This document shows, one piece after another, positions 9,127-16,707 of a DNA stretch of 64,000 bases. Within the stretch, counting starts at the first letter, position 1; each line of letters begins with the position of its first letter. The notes beneath the pieces are model-generated. The model searched no databases and was not told the DNA's origin. It worked only from the letters and a program-made list of their open reading frames with translations. The position numbers and the translations under genes are program-made. This stretch comes from Flavihumibacter cheonanensis (GTDB taxonomy: Bacteria; Bacteroidota; Bacteroidia; Chitinophagales; Chitinophagaceae): contig NZ_JAKRWF010000002.1 in assembly GCF_022352215.1 (NCBI RefSeq), positions 868,001 to 932,000 of the forward strand, read 5' to 3'.

Positions 9127-9648
9127 TTAAAAATCATCATTGATTTCAATCCAATATCCATCCGGATCTTTCAGATAGATCTGCCGGATGCCATCCACTC
9201 TTTTGGTAACCGTAAAGGCTTTACCTGGCCAGTCTTCATAGTGGATGCCCCTGGCTTTGAGTTTTTCAAGCAGTTCGTCCATTTTGCCGGTGGAAAAGCA
9301 GAGATGGGTGTTTTTCTCTGCCTCGGGAGGGTTAGCGCGGCCCGAGATCAGGTGCAGGTGGGCGTTTTCGCTAACACTGAACCAGGTGTGTCGGCCATCA
9401 TGGAAAGGTTCGGGAATGGTATCAAGGCCGATTATATCCCTATAAAAATTGGTGCTGGTTTCCAGGTTGGTAACATAGAGGGCGATGTGATTGATGCGAA
9501 TCTGCATAGCGGAGTTGGTTTTGGAAGGCTTACGTTTTTTTTGCGCCTGCGTTTCGTTGGTCAGGCTCAAACATAGAAATCCTATCGCCAGAGCGATCAG
9601 CATCCTGCTGTTGCAGGCAGTTGGAGGGTTGGTTGTTGACGGTTTCAT
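9127..9648 (-). CDS. Secreted VOC (glyoxalase/bleomycin-resistance fold) protein
   Basis: 173 residues. The N-terminus is a signal-peptide-like segment (MLIALAIGFLCLSLTNETQAQ) and a single vicinal-oxygen-chelate domain follows: IRINHIALYVTNLETSTNFYRDIIG with a metal-ligand His, a central HTHLCF histidine, and C-terminal IYLKDPDGYWIEIND with the Glu ligand. Enzymes of this fold are usually cytoplasmic, so export to the periplasm is slightly unusual. The ATG at 9648 is preferred over the upstream frame opening at 9678. A near-match promoter box TAGCTTTC lies at 9666-9673. Confidence 0.75.
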   Translation of the reverse strand: MKPSTTNPPTACNSRMLIALAIGFLCLSLTNETQAQKKRKPSKTNSAMQIRINHIALYVTNLETSTNFYRDIIGLDTIPEPFHDGRHTWFSVSENAHLHLISGRANPPEAEKNTHLCFSTGKMDELLEKLKARGIHYEDWPGKAFTVTKRVDGIRQIYLKDPDGYWIEINDDF

Positions 9649-9742
9649 ATGCCGGTTTTCAACCCGAAAGCTAGCCAATAAATCAGTTGTTCAACCGGTC
9701 AAAACCATTATTTTTGCCAGCCCGGAATAAAAATATTCCGCT

Positions 9743-9817
9743 GGTCCCGTAGTTCAATGGATAGAATAGGAGTTTCCTAAACTCTAGATACAGGTTCGAT
9801 TCCTGTCGGGACTACCA
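9743..9817 (+). tRNA. tRNA-Arg (anticodon CCT), CCA encoded
   Basis: A full cloverleaf can be drawn: 7-bp acceptor GGTCCCG/CGGGACT (9743-9749 with 9807-9813, first pair G-U), D-stem GTTC/GAAT, anticodon stem GGAGT/ACTCT with loop TTCCTAA and anticodon CCT at 9776-9778, a four-base variable loop, and T-arm ACAGG-TTCGATT-CCTGT. Discriminator A9814 is followed by an encoded CCA. It reads AGG codons. A UUCG-loop terminator follows within 40 bases. Confidence 0.95.
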
Positions 9818-9854
9818 GAGGAAGTTAGAAGTGTGAATTAAGAATTATGAATTA

Positions 9855-9880
9855 GCCCTCTTCGGAGGGTATTTTTATTT
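9855..9880 (+). terminator. Rho-independent terminator of tRNA-Arg
   Basis: GCCCTC (9855-9860), a TTCG tetraloop and GAGGGT (9865-9870) form a stable stem followed by ATTTTTATTT. Its position shortly after the tRNA and the UUCG loop make this a convincing intrinsic terminator. Confidence 0.8.
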
Positions 9881-9949
9881 AATAGGGCCTTCATCCAAAC
9901 TATCTCGAAAAGTTAAAGGGTTATCCAAGATAGAAAAATACACTGATTA

Positions 9950-10324
9950 ATGAATAGGGTGTTTCTAATTTCTGTTCTCCTTGAAGAAATGCAAGATGAT
10001 GATATTGAATATCATGATGTTATTTCCTGGTCCTATAGTAATATTAATTCGAAGAATGTAATTTCCTTAACTGAAGAAGAATTAATAGCAATTATAAATA
10101 AGACGTCGATTTTTGATATAATAAATGAAGAAAATAAATCGATGATAGGACCTTGGGAAGATGACACAATTTGTGATGCCAGCATCGTTAGCGCTATTTA
10201 CAATAAGTTGATTTTATATTCAAAAAATACATTTGATAGTTTAGTCAGCGAATTTTTGATGAAGTTGATTCAGTTATTTCAGTATGCAATTGCTTATAAA
10301 AAACATGTATACTTCTTGTTTTAA
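9950..10324 (+). CDS. Hypothetical protein, AT-rich accessory ORF
   Basis: 124-residue acidic protein that I do not recognise. It has no signal peptide and no obvious catalytic motif. The N-terminal half is rich in Asp/Glu (EEMQDDDIEYHD) and the C-terminus is hydrophobic and aromatic (LMKLIQLFQYAIAYKKHVYFLF). Base composition is visibly more AT-rich than the flanking housekeeping genes, and the gene sits directly downstream of a tRNA gene, both suggestive of horizontal acquisition. It shares orientation with the next ORF 46 bases downstream. It could be an orphan immunity-type protein, but nothing in the sequence proves that. Confidence 0.5.
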   Translation: MNRVFLISVLLEEMQDDDIEYHDVISWSYSNINSKNVISLTEEELIAIINKTSIFDIINEENKSMIGPWEDDTICDASIVSAIYNKLILYSKNTFDSLVSEFLMKLIQLFQYAIAYKKHVYFLF

Positions 10325-10370
10325 TTTATTCTAAGTAAAAGTAATTGTAAATCAAAAATTCAACTAACAG

Positions 10371-10931
10371 ATGACATCAAATGAAATAAAGGATAAATTC
10401 AATTACACTTTTACAGGACATGATATATTTAATGTCATTTTCCAAAATAAAAATTTATCTGCGGGAGAGTATATAATTTATGTAAACAATGGTCATTATT
10501 TGTGCGATAATTACGATTTCCGTAAAGCTTTGTCTGAATTCACTCACTCTATAGACTCATTGGGAAAGTTTTATATTTCTACATTTAACTTTGAAAATAG
10601 AATCATCATAAAAAGTAATGAATTTGATTATAAAATTTCATTTTTGAATGACGATGATGATATTTTTAGAATAGTTCCAACTTACTTTATTGACGATCAA
10701 TTCCGTTGGTGCTTATATTTTGATAATGACCGAGATATTTTTATTGGGTGGTGTAAAAATGAATTCGCACCTGCCTTTATCTCAGCCTTTTCATCTAACG
10801 ATTATGATTTTTATAGAGAAAAGAGCTTTGACGCTCTTTGGAATACTTTATATGAGCGGGTAAAATATCTTGGCTTATCGTATCAAGAGGTAAAGGAGCA
10901 AATGCTTATTCCTAATTCCTACTTATTTTAA
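10371..10931 (+). CDS. Hypothetical protein, AT-rich accessory ORF
   Basis: 186 residues, not recognised. No membrane segment or signal peptide is seen. The protein is rich in Asp, Phe and Tyr, with a beta-strand-like central part and a C-terminal helical stretch (FDALWNTLYERVKYLGLSYQEVKEQ). It is AT-rich like its upstream neighbour and probably arrived with it. Size, acidity and isolated position resemble immunity proteins of polymorphic toxins, but no toxin gene is present in the window, so this is only a possibility. A weak hairpin plus T-run follows at 10936-10965. Confidence 0.55.
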   Translation: MTSNEIKDKFNYTFTGHDIFNVIFQNKNLSAGEYIIYVNNGHYLCDNYDFRKALSEFTHSIDSLGKFYISTFNFENRIIIKSNEFDYKISFLNDDDDIFRIVPTYFIDDQFRWCLYFDNDRDIFIGWCKNEFAPAFISAFSSNDYDFYREKSFDALWNTLYERVKYLGLSYQEVKEQMLIPNSYLF

Positions 10932-11036
10932 GATTTCTGTTAATCTACTGACAGATACTTTTTTTGAAAACGGAATGTGAATTGGTATAACAGTTTTAGT
11001 AATCAATACTGTAAAGTTATATTAGGATCCGACAAC

Positions 11037-11146
11037 CGTTCACTCATCGTTATTTGATCGTTCACCCATCGTTGTTTGATCGTTCCTGCATCGTTCTGCA
11101 ACCGTTCTGCAACCGTTCATGAACCGTTCTGGAACCGTTCGTAACT
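11037..11146. repeat. Ten contiguous 11-bp direct repeats (CGTTC core)
   Basis: Units begin with CGTT at 11037, 11048, 11059, 11070, 11081, 11092, 11103, 11114, 11125 and 11136, exactly 11 bp apart. Units 1-4 form a 22-bp higher-order pair (CGTTCACYCAT then CGTTRTTTGAT, twice). Units 6 and 7 are identical (CGTTCTGCAAC). At the later junctions the sequence reads AACCGTT, an odd palindrome. The unit length is not a multiple of three, so this is not coding; spacing is close to one DNA helical turn. Confidence 0.85.
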
Positions 11147-11353
11147 ATTTAGAATGGAGTAGAAATTTTTATAACCAGTAAAGAAGAGAACTAACAATTT
11201 TAATATTACGAATATTCTGAAATTGCTCCAAGAATTTTATTTTTAATTTCAACTAATGGTCATTTGCTATTTATGCAGGTGCCTTAAAATGATCAGCGAC
11301 ACAACGGTAGTCCGGCACCATTGAAGGAATTTTTTAAAAAAACGGATAAAAAC

Positions 11354-11383
11354 TTGCATTTCTCAGACTGGCGGATATATTTG
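11354..11383 (+). promoter_or_regulatory. Promoter TTG-N19-TATATTTG for MORN/transglutaminase operon
   Basis: TTG (11354-11356) and TATATTTG (11376-11383) are separated by 19 bases, a good Bacteroidota promoter. The predicted start near 11387 gives a leader of roughly 105 bases before ATG 11495. That leader contains the odd palindrome TCGTTT-T-AAACGA at 11445-11457, a possible operator or small hairpin. Confidence 0.5.
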
Positions 11384-11494
11384 TCGCGTAAGTAGATTTC
11401 CTAACGATTGTAAACAACCGCCCATACTAATTCATATACAAGGTTCGTTTTAAACGAGCTACTGTTATTTTTTCTAACAAAGACCTTAGTAGTA

Positions 11495-14400
11495 ATGATT
11501 CTTCGATTAACCTTATCCACCGTACTATGTACGTGTTTCCTCCTATCTGTTGCTCAAGAAAAAGCCCAGCGTATTAATTCAGGTGAGCTTATCAAAACAG
11601 GTATCCAACTGTATGATGATGGCAAATATGCCGATGCACTCAAGGAATTTGATAAAGTTCCGATTGGGGATACCAATTATATTTTGGCGTTGTATGAAAG
11701 CGCATTAACCTGTTCCGCAGACAGTCAGTATGCCAGGGGGATCGCGTATTGTGAAAAAGCATTAGCCGACCGATCAGACCCGGAGCGTGACCCGGAACTG
11801 CTTGTCCTGTATGGGTCACTGTTAGATTACAACAGTGAACAGGAACGCGCGCTGCGTATTTTTGATTCGGCCATAGCAATTTATCCTGCCTACACCAACC
11901 TTTACATCAATAAGGGAACTACCCTTATCAGGATGAAAAATTTCAAAGATGCAGAAAAAGTATTACAACAGGCGGCGCTTGTAAATCCTTATTCAGCCAG
12001 TGTGCAATATAAATTGGGTATCAGTGCGCTGAATCAGGGTAAAATCGTGCCCGGCTTTTTATGCATGCTCACCAGCCTGACTGTAAATCCTACAAGCGAC
12101 TTTTCTTCAAATGCCATCAATGTTCTGAGCGAGATATCTAAAAGTACAGATGCGGTAATGGAACTTTTCAATAGTCGTGAGGAGGATCCCTCTGAAAATT
12201 TCAGACTGGTTGAACAAATTGTATTGTCGAAAATAGCACTGGATAAAGGATATAAGATCATTATCGATCTTGACGATAATATATCCCGACAAATGCAGGT
12301 GGTATTTGAGAAACTTGAGTTTGATGAGAATGATAAGGATTACTACATGCAATACTATGTTCCACTGTTTAAGAAAATTTACAGGGAAAAAAAATTCGAA
12401 TACTTTGTCAATTATGTATTCTCTGGAGTAAACATTCCGGCTATTCAGGACTACAATAAAAAGAAGAAAAAGGATATTGATGCATTGAAAACGAATATCC
12501 TGGAATATTTCCACCTGGTTCGGGATACCCGTGAATTATACTATGTTAAACGCAATTACAATGGTCCAACCTTCCAGTTTGCCGAGGATGGACTATATGG
12601 CAAGGGTGTTATCAAGGATAAAACTCCAAAAGGCCCCTGGACATTTTATTATGGTGCCGGAAATAAAAAAGCAGAGGGCGTTTTCAATGATAAAGGCGAA
12701 CAGGAAGGAACGTTCTCCTACTACTATTTCAGTGGGCAATTAAAAGCTAAGGAAACTTATCGTAACGGTAAGGAAAATGGCGTAAACACTTATTATTCTG
12801 AGCAGGGAGCACTTCAATCCAGCGCACCTCATAAGGATGGACAACCCGATGGGCAGTATACAAGTTATTATGAAAATGGTGTTATCAAAACCCTGGAACC
12901 TTACACAAAAGGCCAACTGAATGGTGTGAAAAAATCATTTTACAAAACAGGTAAACTTCAAATGGAAGAAACTTATGTAAATGGTAAACGCCAGGGACCT
13001 GCAAAAACCTATTATATGAATGGCCAGACGGAAACGGAAGGTGGTTATGCTGATGATGAATTGCATGGCAACTTCAAAGGATGGAACAAGGAGGGCGGCC
13101 TGGTTGTTGAAGGTACTTATACAAAAGGGAAAATTACAGGGATTATAAAACGATATTATGATAATGGCAACCCTCAGTCTACGGAGACCTATGTAAATGG
13201 CGAACTGGAAGGTGAATATGTGTTATATCATGAAAATGGCAAAGTTGCCTATCGCTATATAAATAAGAAAGGGAAAACATCGGGCGATGTAAATTATTAT
13301 GACGAGGATGGAATACTTTTTTCGACACTTTCATTTGAAAATGACAGGTTGAAATCAGGTCGCTATTTTGATAAAACAGGGAAACAGATCAGCGTTTCTG
13401 AATTAAAAAATGGCAAACTGGACCTGGTATCCTACAACGCAAAGGGAATAAAGCAAACACTCACCCCCTACGGTGAAAAGGGGGAAGTGCATGGTACCAA
13501 AATTTATTATTTCGGATCCGGTAGAGAACGCCTGAAGGAAAACTATACCAATGGAAACCTGAATGGCACAATTGTCGGTTTTCACGAGAGTGGAAAAAAA
13601 AGCTATTCCGTTGACTATGTGGATGATCAAAAAAATGGTTATTACACTTCCTGGTACTCATTTGGGGGATTAAATGAGGAGGGATGGTACAGCGATAATA
13701 ATTTGCAGGGTGAATGGTTGAGCTATGACAAATTTGGAACGCTGACCGCAAAGTCCTCGTATTTGAATAATGCCCGCAATGGCACTAAGATTGAATACTG
13801 GCCCAATGGCAAAACAAATAGTGCGTATGTTCATCAAATGGGGAATTTGGTATCGTTTACTGAATACGATACAATCGGAAACGTCATCAACACTGTTAAG
13901 CTGAATAATGGAAATGGAAAATTTATCTCCCGTTATCCGAACGGTAAATTATACATGGAATTTACCTACGTAAACAATGATATCGTGGGAGCAAAGAAGA
14001 CTTATTATCCTGATGGTTCATTGATGGCTTTAGAACATTATGTACATGGGTTGGCTGACAGTACCTATACCACGTATAGCTACGGTGGCAAGATCAGGAT
14101 AGAAGGCCGGTATAATATGAATGAAAAGGTAGGCACCTGGAAGTATTATACCAAGGATGGTGTGTTGTATATTACAGAAGACTACAAATCAGATAAATTA
14201 CAGGGTAAAAGAATATTCTATCATCCGAATGGCAAAGTAGATACAGAAATTGAATACAAGGATAATGAGCGTCATGGACTGTATAAGCGGTATGCTGAAG
14301 ATGGCACCTTAATGTATCAGATCCGGTATGATGAAGGCATGGAAGTTGGTTATACGTACCTCAACAAGAATAGCGAACTGGTTCCTGAAATTCCACTCCC

Positions 14401-14782
14401 GGGCGGTAATGGAAAGTTGAAGGCATTTTATCCAAATGGTAATCCTTCAGCTTCCATGGAATATATTGATGGCGTCTTGCATGGGGCTTATACCTTGTAT
14501 CATCCCAATGGCAAAACATCATTAACGCAGCAGGTTGTATATGACAATTATGAAGGCGTTAGTACGCAATACTATATGGATGGAAAAGTGCGTACTACCT
14601 ACACCTATGTGCATGACAGTATGCACGGCCCTTATAAAGAATACAATGCGAAAGGAATTTTAACAGAAGAAGGTAATTATTACGAAGACAGCCCGCATGG
14701 TGAACAACGTTACTATGATGATAACGGGAAACTAAAGCAGGTGAGATTTTACTATTTCGGACTATTACTAGATAAGAAATGA
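11495..14782 (+). CDS. Secreted TPR and MORN_2 (YwqK-type) repeat protein
   Basis: 1095 residues. A signal peptide (about residues 1-20, ending SVAQEKAQ) is followed by TPR-type helices up to about residue 210. A linker follows, and then from about residue 350 to the C-terminus come roughly 30 copies of a 22-24-residue repeat of the form G-x-x-x-x-Y-Y-x-N/D-G-x-x-x-x-E-x-x-Y-x-x-G, the MORN_2/YwqK beta-hairpin repeat. Automatic pipelines call such proteins YwqK-family antitoxins; nothing here indicates a toxin-antitoxin role. A long beta solenoid exported to the periplasm or surface is the safest reading. Its stop overlaps the next start as ATGA, making it the first gene of a three-gene operon with two transglutaminase-fold proteins. 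Confidence 0.85.
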   Translation: MILRLTLSTVLCTCFLLSVAQEKAQRINSGELIKTGIQLYDDGKYADALKEFDKVPIGDTNYILALYESALTCSADSQYARGIAYCEKALADRSDPERDPELLVLYGSLLDYNSEQERALRIFDSAIAIYPAYTNLYINKGTTLIRMKNFKDAEKVLQQAALVNPYSASVQYKLGISALNQGKIVPGFLCMLTSLTVNPTSDFSSNAINVLSEISKSTDAVMELFNSREEDPSENFRLVEQIVLSKIALDKGYKIIIDLDDNISRQMQVVFEKLEFDENDKDYYMQYYVPLFKKIYREKKFEYFVNYVFSGVNIPAIQDYNKKKKKDIDALKTNILEYFHLVRDTRELYYVKRNYNGPTFQFAEDGLYGKGVIKDKTPKGPWTFYYGAGNKKAEGVFNDKGEQEGTFSYYYFSGQLKAKETYRNGKENGVNTYYSEQGALQSSAPHKDGQPDGQYTSYYENGVIKTLEPYTKGQLNGVKKSFYKTGKLQMEETYVNGKRQGPAKTYYMNGQTETEGGYADDELHGNFKGWNKEGGLVVEGTYTKGKITGIIKRYYDNGNPQSTETYVNGELEGEYVLYHENGKVAYRYINKKGKTSGDVNYYDEDGILFSTLSFENDRLKSGRYFDKTGKQISVSELKNGKLDLVSYNAKGIKQTLTPYGEKGEVHGTKIYYFGSGRERLKENYTNGNLNGTIVGFHESGKKSYSVDYVDDQKNGYYTSWYSFGGLNEEGWYSDNNLQGEWLSYDKFGTLTAKSSYLNNARNGTKIEYWPNGKTNSAYVHQMGNLVSFTEYDTIGNVINTVKLNNGNGKFISRYPNGKLYMEFTYVNNDIVGAKKTYYPDGSLMALEHYVHGLADSTYTTYSYGGKIRIEGRYNMNEKVGTWKYYTKDGVLYITEDYKSDKLQGKRIFYHPNGKVDTEIEYKDNERHGLYKRYAEDGTLMYQIRYDEGMEVGYTYLNKNSELVPEIPLPGGNGKLKAFYPNGNPSASMEYIDGVLHGAYTLYHPNGKTSLTQQVVYDNYEGVSTQYYMDGKVRTTYTYVHDSMHGPYKEYNAKGILTEEGNYYEDSPHGEQRYYDDNGKLKQVRFYYFGLLLDKK

Positions 14783-16701
14783 AACAATCAATATTTTCCA
14801 TAATAATATGGGTAGTCCTTTTGGCTTCCCCAACCTGGAGTTCGGCTCAAAAGGCAGCGGAATTGAAAAATAAATATCCGGGCCACGATGCAGTACTGCT
14901 CAATAGCAGCACTCAATACAGGATTACGATGAAGGATAACGAGCCTTATGTAGAGAGCAGGGAAACTGAGCAGATGATGTACCTGTCTTCTAACGCCGCT
15001 ACCTATTTGAGCCGGTATGGTTTCACTCAAAGCGGATTTCATCAGGTAACGGAGTATGAGGCATACACTCAAACGCCAAATAATAAAAAGATAAAAGTCA
15101 CCAACTTCAAAACAGGAGACCAACGATCCAGCAGCGTTTTTTATGATGATGTAAAGGAAACCACATTCGATTTTCCAGCAATTGGTGAAGGAGCTATTGG
15201 TGTTTTAAATCAAAAAATTATCCATACAAAGCCGAACCTGCTTCCTCCTCATTATTTCGGTCGCAGAATTCCGGTGGTGAATAATGAAATGACCATTAGT
15301 TTTCCGCAAAGCATGTCAGTAAAGTATATCCTGAAAGGGCTGAATACGGATAAGATCATCTTTACAGAGTCAAAGCGCGGGAAAGAGATTACCTACAAAT
15401 TCCAAGTGAAGGACATGAGTCCGCTCCAAAATTATGGGGATGCACCCGGTAGCGCATATTATGCACCACATGTATTATTCTACATTGAAAAATATAAGAA
15501 CACACAAGGTGACGAAATAGCTTATTTGGCTGATACCAATGCACTTTATAAACTTAATTACAGCTTTGTAAAAGATATCAATAAAGAAGTTGGTCCTGAA
15601 CTAAAAAGGATCGTGGATTCTCTTACTCAGGGTGTTGTTTCCCAGGAAGAAAAAGCGAGAAGAATCTATCAGTGGGTGCAGGAAAAAATCAAATACATTG
15701 CTTTTGAAGCAGGTATGGAGGGTTTTGTTCCCCGTGATGCCAACCTTGTTTGTTCCCGCCGGTATGGAGATTGCAAGGATATGAGCAGCATCCTTACAGT
15801 AATGCTCAAAACCGCTGGTATACCAGCTTATTATACGTGGATCGGCACCCGCTCACTTCCTTATGCGTACAGCGAAATTCCTTTGCCAATTGTTGCCAAT
15901 CACATGATCTGTGCTATCCAGCTAAAAAAAGATGAGTTTATTTTTTTAGACGGTACGGATGCTACTTGTTTTTTTGGTATTCCCTCTTCTCATATCCAGG
16001 GAAAAGAAGCGATGATTGGCCTTGGTCCCGAACAATATAAAATCGTAACTGTTCCTTCTTCCCCTAAATCAGTCAGTGTTTTGACAGATACTTGTTTTCT
16101 GCAGTTCACGGATAAAGGCATAACAGGATCCATTACGCAGCATACGAGTGGTTATTTTACGATGAACACACGTGGTGTTTTAAATTATTATAGTGAGAAG
16201 GAAAAAGAGGAATATGTAAAAAACCGCTTCAAGCGGGGCTCGAATAAATTTCAACTCGCCAATTTTCAGATAGCGGGTAAAGCAGGAAAAGAAAATGTGA
16301 CCCTCTCAGCCAATTTCGAACTCCAAAATTATGCCCGGAAATTAGGCGATGAATGGTATATCAATCTCAACCTGCTCAAATTGTATGAACACGAGGAAAT
16401 TGATTTCCCAAAGCGTACTATTCCAGTGGAATTTGATTTTCGGTTCATTAAGCGCTATATAACCATTCTGGACATTCCAGAAGGATATAAAGTTTCCTAC
16501 TTGCCCAAAGGCAAATCATTCAGGAATTATATTTGGGGTTTTGATATTCAATACGAACAGAAAAATAACCAGATTATAATGACCCAGGAGTTTTATAACG
16601 AACACCTGCTGCTGCAGCCTGAACATTTTAAGGAATGGAATGAAGTATTGGAAAATCTCTTTCCACAATACAAAGAATCTATCAGCATTTCAAAAATATA
16701 G
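14779..16701 (+). CDS. DUF3857/transglutaminase-like secreted protein, intact triad
   Basis: 640 residues with a signal peptide (cleavage near SSAQKA). The N-terminal half is a DUF3857-type beta domain. The central transglutaminase-like domain has a complete papain-like triad: Cys332 in YGDCKDM, His375 in VANHMIC, and Asp391 in FLDGTD. A beta-rich C-terminal domain (DUF2569/DUF3858-like region) follows. Family members act on periplasmic or surface proteins or peptides, but the substrate is unknown. The ATG overlaps the stop of the MORN-repeat gene by four bases, and a catalytically degenerate paralogue follows 6 bases later. Confidence 0.85.
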   Translation: MKQSIFSIIIWVVLLASPTWSSAQKAAELKNKYPGHDAVLLNSSTQYRITMKDNEPYVESRETEQMMYLSSNAATYLSRYGFTQSGFHQVTEYEAYTQTPNNKKIKVTNFKTGDQRSSSVFYDDVKETTFDFPAIGEGAIGVLNQKIIHTKPNLLPPHYFGRRIPVVNNEMTISFPQSMSVKYILKGLNTDKIIFTESKRGKEITYKFQVKDMSPLQNYGDAPGSAYYAPHVLFYIEKYKNTQGDEIAYLADTNALYKLNYSFVKDINKEVGPELKRIVDSLTQGVVSQEEKARRIYQWVQEKIKYIAFEAGMEGFVPRDANLVCSRRYGDCKDMSSILTVMLKTAGIPAYYTWIGTRSLPYAYSEIPLPIVANHMICAIQLKKDEFIFLDGTDATCFFGIPSSHIQGKEAMIGLGPEQYKIVTVPSSPKSVSVLTDTCFLQFTDKGITGSITQHTSGYFTMNTRGVLNYYSEKEKEEYVKNRFKRGSNKFQLANFQIAGKAGKENVTLSANFELQNYARKLGDEWYINLNLLKLYEHEEIDFPKRTIPVEFDFRFIKRYITILDIPEGYKVSYLPKGKSFRNYIWGFDIQYEQKNNQIIMTQEFYNEHLLLQPEHFKEWNEVLENLFPQYKESISISKI

Positions 16702-16707
16702 TAATCA

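Larger units (their letters stand above)
10932..11494. other. Intergenic region: weak terminator, 11-bp repeat array, promoter
   Basis: This is the only stretch over 300 bases without a gene. It contains a weak hairpin (TCTGT 10936-10940, ACAGA 10951-10955) followed by seven Ts, a ten-unit 11-bp repeat at 11037-11146, an AT-rich spacer, an inverted pair GGTGCC/GGCACC (11278-11283 and 11314-11319), and a promoter at 11354-11383 for the next operon. A short open frame ending at the TAG near 11394 reads GSPAPLKEFFKKTDKN and could be a gene remnant, but has no start. Confidence 0.6.

Noticed and set aside
11037-11146. CRISPR-like array
   Set aside because: The repeats are contiguous 11-bp units without spacers and no cas genes are present.
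11300-11396. Possible truncated coding remnant reading GSPAPLKEFFKKTDKN and ending at a TAG
   Set aside because: Only about 34 codons with no start codon and no recognised family; too short to separate from chance, and it overlaps the predicted promoter.
9743-11494. Integrated element with tRNA-Arg attachment site
   Set aside because: No integrase and no second copy of the tRNA 3' end was found in the following 1.7 kb, so only accessory AT-rich genes can be claimed.
11495-14782. Toxin-antitoxin system based on the YwqK-type label
   Set aside because: No toxin partner is adjacent; the protein is exported, very long and co-transcribed with transglutaminase-fold genes.
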